Positions 59,284-64,000 of a stretch of DNA of 64,000 nt are shown in pieces. Positions within the stretch are counted from its first letter, which is position 1. Each line of letters opens with the position of its first letter. The notes beneath the pieces are model-generated. The model had not been told where the DNA came from and did not search any database. It saw only the letters and a list, made by a program, of their open reading frames with translations. Made by a program: the position numbers and the translations under genes. Source of the stretch: Stenotrophomonas mori (GTDB taxonomy: Bacteria > Pseudomonadota > Gammaproteobacteria > Xanthomonadales > Xanthomonadaceae); assembly GCF_023556335.1 (NCBI RefSeq), contig NZ_JAIKTS010000001.1, positions 434,001 to 498,000 on the forward strand. The letters are read 5' to 3'.

Positions 59284-59487
59284 TTCCCGCCGTTTCCTCC
59301 CTCGTGGAGGCGGGGCGGCAGGGAAGCCGTCCCGCAGGGCGGGAACCCGCGGAGGGCACCGCCAGGGACGGCCCCGGAAAACGCTGTGCACCCGTGCGCG
59401 CAGCATCCGGCACCGGCCGGACGCATGCCGCCGCCCCCTGCCACCGGCAGCGGGGCCTCCCGTTCCGACCCTGATCGAGGTTCCATC

Positions 59488-60645
59488 ATGTCCGAATCCA
59501 CCGCCGCCCCGGCCTTCAAGCCCAAGAAGTCCGTCGCCCTGTCCGGCACCGCCGCCGGCAACACCGCGCTGTGCACCGTCGGCCGCAGCGGCAACGACCT
59601 GCACTACCGCGGCTACGACATCCTCGACCTGGCCACCACCAGCGAATTCGAGGAAATCGCCCACCTGCTGGTGCACGGCAAGCTGCCGAACACCGCCGAG
59701 CTGCGCGCCTACAAGGCCAAGCTGAAGGCGCTGCGCGGCATCCCGGCCGCGGTCAAGGCCGCGCTGGAGGAGCTGCCGCCGTCGGCGCACCCGATGGACG
59801 TGATGCGCACCGGCGTTTCGGTGCTGGGCTGCGTGTCGCCGGAGAAGGACGACCACAACCACCCGGGCGCGCGCGACATCGCCGACAAGCTGATGGCCTG
59901 CCTGGGCTCGATGCTGCTGTACTGGTACCACTGGAGCCACAACGGCCGGGTCATCGACGTGGAGACCGACGACGACTCCATCGGCGGCCACTTCCTGCAC
60001 CTGCTGCACGGCGAGCCGCCGCGCGCGTCGTGGGTCAAGGCGATGCACACCTCGCTGATCCTGTACGCCGAGCACGAGTTCAACGCCTCCACCTTCGCCT
60101 GCCGCGTCATCGCCGGCACCGGCAGCGACATGTACAGCGCCATCGCCGGCGGCATCGGCGCGCTGCGCGGACCCAAGCACGGCGGCGCCAACGAAGTCGC
60201 CTTCGAAGTTCAGAAACGCTACGAGACGCCGGACGAGGCCGAGGCCGACATCAAGGCGCGCGTGGAGCGCAAGGAAGTGGTCATCGGCTTCGGCCACCCG
60301 GTCTATACCGTGTCCGATCCGCGCAACAAGGTGATCAAGGACGTGGCGCGCGCGCTGTCGGCCGAGCAGCAGAACATGAAGATGTACGACATCGCCGAGC
60401 GCCTGGAGTCGGTGATGTGGGACATCAAGAAGATGTTCCCGAACCTGGACTGGTTCAGCGCCGTCAGCTACCACATGATGGGCGTGCCGACCGCCATGTT
60501 CACCCCGCTGTTCGTGATCGCGCGCACCGCCGGCTGGAGCGCGCACATCGTCGAGCAGCGCATCGACGGCAAGATCATCCGCCCGAGCGCCAACTACACC
60601 GGTCCGGAAGACCAGGCGTTCGTACCGCTCGACCAGCGCGCCTGA
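59488..60645 (+). CDS. prpC: 2-methylcitrate synthase
   Basis: A 385-residue citrate synthase family enzyme joining propionyl-CoA to oxaloacetate. [19 protein letters not shown] near residue 30 is the PrpC N-terminal mark. Catalytic residues lie in [18 protein letters not shown] and FPNLDWFS. Unlike the divergent fusion protein it has no DNA-binding head. ATG 59488 follows GATCGAGG. The 204-bp gap after prpB holds no gene. Confidence 0.96.
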   Translation: MSESTAAPAFKPKKSVALSGTAAGNTALCTVGRSGNDLHYRGYDILDLATTSEFEEIAHLLVHGKLPNTAELRAYKAKLKALRGIPAAVKAALEELPPSAHPMDVMRTGVSVLGCVSPEKDDHNHPGARDIADKLMACLGSMLLYWYHWSHNGRVIDVETDDDSIGGHFLHLLHGEPPRASWVKAMHTSLILYAEHEFNASTFACRVIAGTGSDMYSAIAGGIGALRGPKHGGANEVAFEVQKRYETPDEAEADIKARVERKEVVIGFGHPVYTVSDPRNKVIKDVARALSAEQQNMKMYDIAERLESVMWDIKKMFPNLDWFSAVSYHMMGVPTAMFTPLFVIARTAGWSAHIVEQRIDGKIIRPSANYTGPEDQAFVPLDQRA

Positions 60646-60895
60646 GGCGCCGTCGAGCCCCGCCTCCCATGGGAGCGGGTGAGGGCAGGGCGACGTCCGC
60701 AGTCCCTGGATTGCACGGGGTGTCGCCCGATCCCCCATCCGCCCCGTGGGCACCCGCAGTCGGCACATTCCTGTGCCCCGCCCCTCGAGCGGCTTCACCG
60801 TGCCGCCCGGCCATCCCGCCGGGTGTCCCCCGGAGGAAGAGGCGGAAGGGGGCCGCTGCGCACCGTTTCCCGTCCCCCCGCTTTCCGAGCCAGCC

Positions 60896-63511
60896 ATGAA
60901 CAGCCAGCACCGCAAGACCCTCCCCGGCACCGCACTGGACTACTTCGATGCCCGTGAAGCCGTCGATGCCATCGCCTCCGGCGCCTGGGCCACGCTGCCC
61001 TACGTCTCGCGCGTGCTGGCCGAGAACCTGGTGCGCCGCTGCGACCCGGCCATGTTGACCGATTCGCTCACGCAGCTGATCGAACGCAGGCACGACCTCG
61101 ACTTCCCATGGTTCCCGGCGCGCGTGGTCTGCCACGACATCCTCGGCCAGACCGCCCTGGTGGACCTGGCGGGCCTGCGCGACGCGATCGCCGAGAAGGG
61201 CGGCGACCCGGCCAAGGTCAACCCGGTGGTGCCGGTGCAGCTGATCGTCGACCACTCGCTGGCGGTGGAGTGCGGCGGTTTCGACCCGCAGGCGTTCGCC
61301 AAGAACCGCGCCATCGAGGACCGCCGCAATGAGGACCGCTTCCACTTCATCGACTGGACCAAGCGCGCCTTCCGCAACGTGGACGTGATCCCGCCGGGCA
61401 ACGGCATCATGCACCAGATCAACCTGGAGAAGATGTCGCCGGTGGTGTACGTGCAGGACGGCGTGGCGTTCCCGGATACCTGTGTCGGCACCGACAGCCA
61501 TACGCCGCATGTGGACGCGCTGGGGGTGATCGCCATCGGTGTCGGCGGCCTGGAGGCGGAGAACGTGATGCTCGGCCGCGCGTCGTGGATGCGGCTGCCG
61601 GACATCGTCGGCGTCAAGCTGGGCGGGCGGCCGCAGCCGGGCATCACCGCCACCGACGTGGTGCTGGCCCTGACCGAGTTCCTGCGCGCCGAGCGGGTGG
61701 TCGGCGCCTGGCTGGAGTTCTTCGGCGAGGGTGCCGCGGCGCTGACCATCGGCGACCGCGCCACCATTTCCAACATGTGCCCGGAATACGGTGCGACCGC
61801 GGCGATGTTCTACATCGACCCGCAGACCCTGGACTACCTGCGCCTGACCGGTCGCGAGGAAGCACAGGTGGCGCTGGTGGAGACCTACGCGAAGACCACC
61901 GGCCTGTGGGCCGACGCGCTGGCCACCGCGCAGTACGAGCGCGTGCTCGAGTTCGACCTGTCCACGGTCGTGCGCAACATGGCCGGGCCGAGCAACCCGC
62001 ACCGGCGCCTGCCGGTGTCCGAGCTGGCCGAACGCGGCATCGCCGACGAAGCCAAGCTGGAAAGCGGCAAGGGCGAGGAAACCCAGGGCCTGATGCCCGA
62101 TGGTGCGGTGATCATCGCCGCCATCACCAGCTGCACCAACACCTCCAACCCGCGCAACGTGATCGCCGCCGGCCTGCTGGCGCGCAACGCCAACGCCCGC
62201 GGCCTGGTGCGCAAACCGTGGGTGAAGTCGTCGCTGGCGCCCGGTTCCAAGGCGGTGCAGCTGTACCTGGAGGACGCCGGCCTGCTGCCGGAGCTGGAGG
62301 CACTGGGCTTCGGCATCGTCGCCTTCGCCTGCACCACCTGCAACGGCATGAGCGGCGCGCTCGACCCGGCCATCCAGCAGGAGATCATCGACCGCGACCT
62401 GTACGCCACCGCGGTGCTGTCGGGCAACCGCAACTTCGACGGCCGCATCCACCCGTACGCCAAGCAGGCGTTCCTGGCCTCGCCGCCGCTGGTCATCGCC
62501 TATGCCATCGCCGGTACCGTGCGCTTCGACATCGAGAAGGACGTGCTGGGCATCGATGCCGATGGCAATGCCGTCCGCCTGAAGGACATCTGGCCGAGCG
62601 ACGCCGAGATCGACGCGGTGGTGAAGGCCTCGGTCAAGCCGGAGCAGTTCCGGCGCGTCTACAACCCGATGTTCAACGTACGCGTCGAGCACGGCGCGCC
62701 GGTCAGTCCGCTGTACGACTGGCGTCCGCAGAGCACCTACATCCGCCGTCCGCCGTACTGGGAGGGCGCGCTGGCCGGCGAGCGCACGCTGCGCGGCATG
62801 CGTCCGCTGGCGGTGCTGCCGGACAACATCACCACCGACCACCTGTCGCCGTCCAATGCGATCCTGCCGTCGAGCGCGGCCGGGGAGTACCTGGCGACGA
62901 TGGGCCTGCCGGAAGAGGACTTCAATTCCTACGCCACCCACCGTGGCGACCACCTCACCGCGCAGCGCGCCACCTTCGCCAATCCCAAGCTGTTCAACGA
63001 GATGGTGCGCAACGCCGACGGCAGCGTGAAGCAGGGCTCGCTGGCGCGCGTGGAGCCGGACGGCAAGGTCATGCGCATGTGGGAGGCGATCGAGACCTAC
63101 ATGGCGCGCAAGCAGCCGCTGATCATCATCGCCGGCGCCGACTACGGCCAGGGCAGCTCGCGCGACTGGGCGGCCAAGGGCGTGCGCCTGGCGGGCGTGG
63201 AAGCCATCGCCGCCGAGGGCTTCGAGCGCATCCACCGCACCAACCTGATCGGCATGGGCGTGCTGCCGCTGGAGTTCAAGCCGGGCACCGACCGCACCAC
63301 GCTGGGCATCGACGGCACCGAGATCTACGACGTGGTCGGCCAGCGCACCCCGCGTGCCGACCTGACCCTGGTGATCCACCGCCGCGACGGCGGCACCGTC
63401 GAGGTCCGGGTGACCTGCCGCCTGGATTCGGACGAGGAAGTGGCCATCTACGAGGCCGGCGGCGTGCTGCAGCGCTTCGCGCAGGACTTCCTGGAAGGCA
63501 GCGCCGCCTGA
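60896..63511 (+). CDS. acnD: 2-methylcitrate dehydratase, Fe/S-dependent (AcnD)
   Basis: An 871-residue aconitase-type enzyme dehydrating 2-methylcitrate to 2-methyl-trans-aconitate. The 4Fe-4S cysteines are C413 (ITSCTNTSNP), C479 and C482 (ACTTCNG). ADYGQGSSRDWAAKG near 748 is the C-terminal substrate loop. Being followed by prpF identifies it as AcnD rather than AcnA, since this route needs PrpF in place of PrpD. ATG 60896 starts the normal domain, although the frame is open for 50 codons upstream. Confidence 0.96.
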   Translation: MNSQHRKTLPGTALDYFDAREAVDAIASGAWATLPYVSRVLAENLVRRCDPAMLTDSLTQLIERRHDLDFPWFPARVVCHDILGQTALVDLAGLRDAIAEKGGDPAKVNPVVPVQLIVDHSLAVECGGFDPQAFAKNRAIEDRRNEDRFHFIDWTKRAFRNVDVIPPGNGIMHQINLEKMSPVVYVQDGVAFPDTCVGTDSHTPHVDALGVIAIGVGGLEAENVMLGRASWMRLPDIVGVKLGGRPQPGITATDVVLALTEFLRAERVVGAWLEFFGEGAAALTIGDRATISNMCPEYGATAAMFYIDPQTLDYLRLTGREEAQVALVETYAKTTGLWADALATAQYERVLEFDLSTVVRNMAGPSNPHRRLPVSELAERGIADEAKLESGKGEETQGLMPDGAVIIAAITSCTNTSNPRNVIAAGLLARNANARGLVRKPWVKSSLAPGSKAVQLYLEDAGLLPELEALGFGIVAFACTTCNGMSGALDPAIQQEIIDRDLYATAVLSGNRNFDGRIHPYAKQAFLASPPLVIAYAIAGTVRFDIEKDVLGIDADGNAVRLKDIWPSDAEIDAVVKASVKPEQFRRVYNPMFNVRVEHGAPVSPLYDWRPQSTYIRRPPYWEGALAGERTLRGMRPLAVLPDNITTDHLSPSNAILPSSAAGEYLATMGLPEEDFNSYATHRGDHLTAQRATFANPKLFNEMVRNADGSVKQGSLARVEPDGKVMRMWEAIETYMARKQPLIIIAGADYGQGSSRDWAAKGVRLAGVEAIAAEGFERIHRTNLIGMGVLPLEFKPGTDRTTLGIDGTEIYDVVGQRTPRADLTLVIHRRDGGTVEVRVTCRLDSDEEVAIYEAGGVLQRFAQDFLEGSAA

Positions 63512-63617
63512 TGCATACCGCCCCTCCCCGCAGGAGCGACCCCGGTCGCGACGGGGCCTTCCCGGAAAGTCCCCCGTTCGCGGTTGACGCCGCGTCTGCG
63601 GGGGCAAGGAGACGAAC

Positions 63618-64000
63618 ATGACGCACGCCCCGCAGATCCGCATCCCCGCCACCTACATGCGTGGCGGCACCAGCAAGGGCGTGTTCTTCCGCCTCGACGA
63701 CCTGCCGGAAGCGGCGCGGGTCCCCGGCCCGGCGCGCGACGCGCTGCTGATGCGCGTGATCGGTTCGCCCGACCCGTACGGCAAGCACACCGACGGCATG
63801 GGCGGGGCGACCTCCAGCACCAGCAAGTGCGTGATCATCGCCCCGGCCTCGGTGCCGGACCACGATGTCGACTACCTGTACGGCCAGGTCTCCATCGACA
63901 GCGCCTTCGTCGACTGGTCGGGCAACTGCGGCAACCTCAGCACCGCGGTGGGGCCGTTCGCCGTCGCCAACGGCTTCGTCCCGGCCGCGCGCATCCCGCG
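63618..64000 (+). CDS. prpF: 2-methylaconitate isomerase PrpF (5' part, cut by the window end)
   Basis: The first 127 codons of a protein usually about 390-400 residues long. PrpF isomerises 2-methyl-trans-aconitate to the cis form so that aconitase can hydrate it. IPATYMRGGTSKGVFF near residue 9, GSPDPYGKHTDGMGGATSSTSK near 51 and WSGNCGNLS near 98 are diagnostic; the Cys in the last one is an active-site residue in the fold. AAGGAGACG precedes the ATG. It lies 106 bp after acnD in the same operon. Confidence 0.95.
   Translation, partial: MTHAPQIRIPATYMRGGTSKGVFFRLDDLPEAARVPGPARDALLMRVIGSPDPYGKHTDGMGGATSSTSKCVIIAPASVPDHDVDYLYGQVSIDSAFVDWSGNCGNLSTAVGPFAVANGFVPAARIP

Overview
The window is high-GC gammaproteobacterial chromosome, most likely from the Xanthomonadaceae/Lysobacteraceae (Stenotrophomonas, Pseudoxanthomonas or a relative). 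This rests on the gene families and their order, weak -35 elements with TACAAT/TAGAAT/TATACT-type -10 boxes, and GTAG-headed palindromes resembling the SMAG REP elements of Stenotrophomonas. No phage, IS element, CRISPR array or rRNA was seen. Nearly all of it is core genome. Genus and species are not decided here.

Layout. 1-6.2 kb: a DUF819 membrane protein, a convergent REP array, the cstA-ybdD peptide/pyruvate uptake pair, a secreted unknown and aqpZ. 6.2-15.5 kb: pirin, endonuclease V, gpmA, an AraC regulator divergent from an Fsr-type efflux pump, an M13 peptidase lipoprotein, cardiolipin synthase and a stand-alone HD-GYP protein. 15.6-26.1 kb: mfd, a GNAT, rlmJ, an M28 aminopeptidase, a thioesterase and uvrA. 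26.4-37 kb: rplU-rpmA, an unknown lipoprotein overlapping obgE, rpsT divergent from murJ, then ribF-ileS-lspA-ispH and tRNA-Thr(CGT). 37.4-43.2 kb: cyoABCD (a quinol oxidase, not a cytochrome c oxidase) behind a palindrome that looks like a redox-regulator site, then radA. 43.2-50.4 kb: a YceI-cytochrome b561-YceI operon divergent from a propeller hybrid histidine kinase, and a DHA2 efflux pump. 50.5-56.5 kb: hemE, a 127-bp tandem REP array, aroK-aroB, dodecin, a glycerate-kinase-like protein and pdxH. 56.5-64 kb: a decayed cobalamin-binding-protein gene, then the methylcitrate (propionate) cluster prpB-prpC-acnD-prpF. This last cluster is divergent from a helix-turn-helix/citrate-synthase fusion, and prpF runs off the window end.

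The most interesting part is the propionate locus. Its apparent regulator is a citrate synthase fold with a DNA-binding head that keeps the catalytic His/His/Asp positions. Three phased TTGATCAA-like boxes lie in the divergent promoter. A reasonable inference is that it senses a citrate- or methylcitrate-type ligand. Other notable points are two convergent genes that both use the TAG of REP heads as their stop codons, the multiply broken BtuF-like pseudogene, and several starts that promoter positions move away from the longest reading frame (yceI TTG, the hybrid kinase GTG, probable leaderless ispH and mfd).
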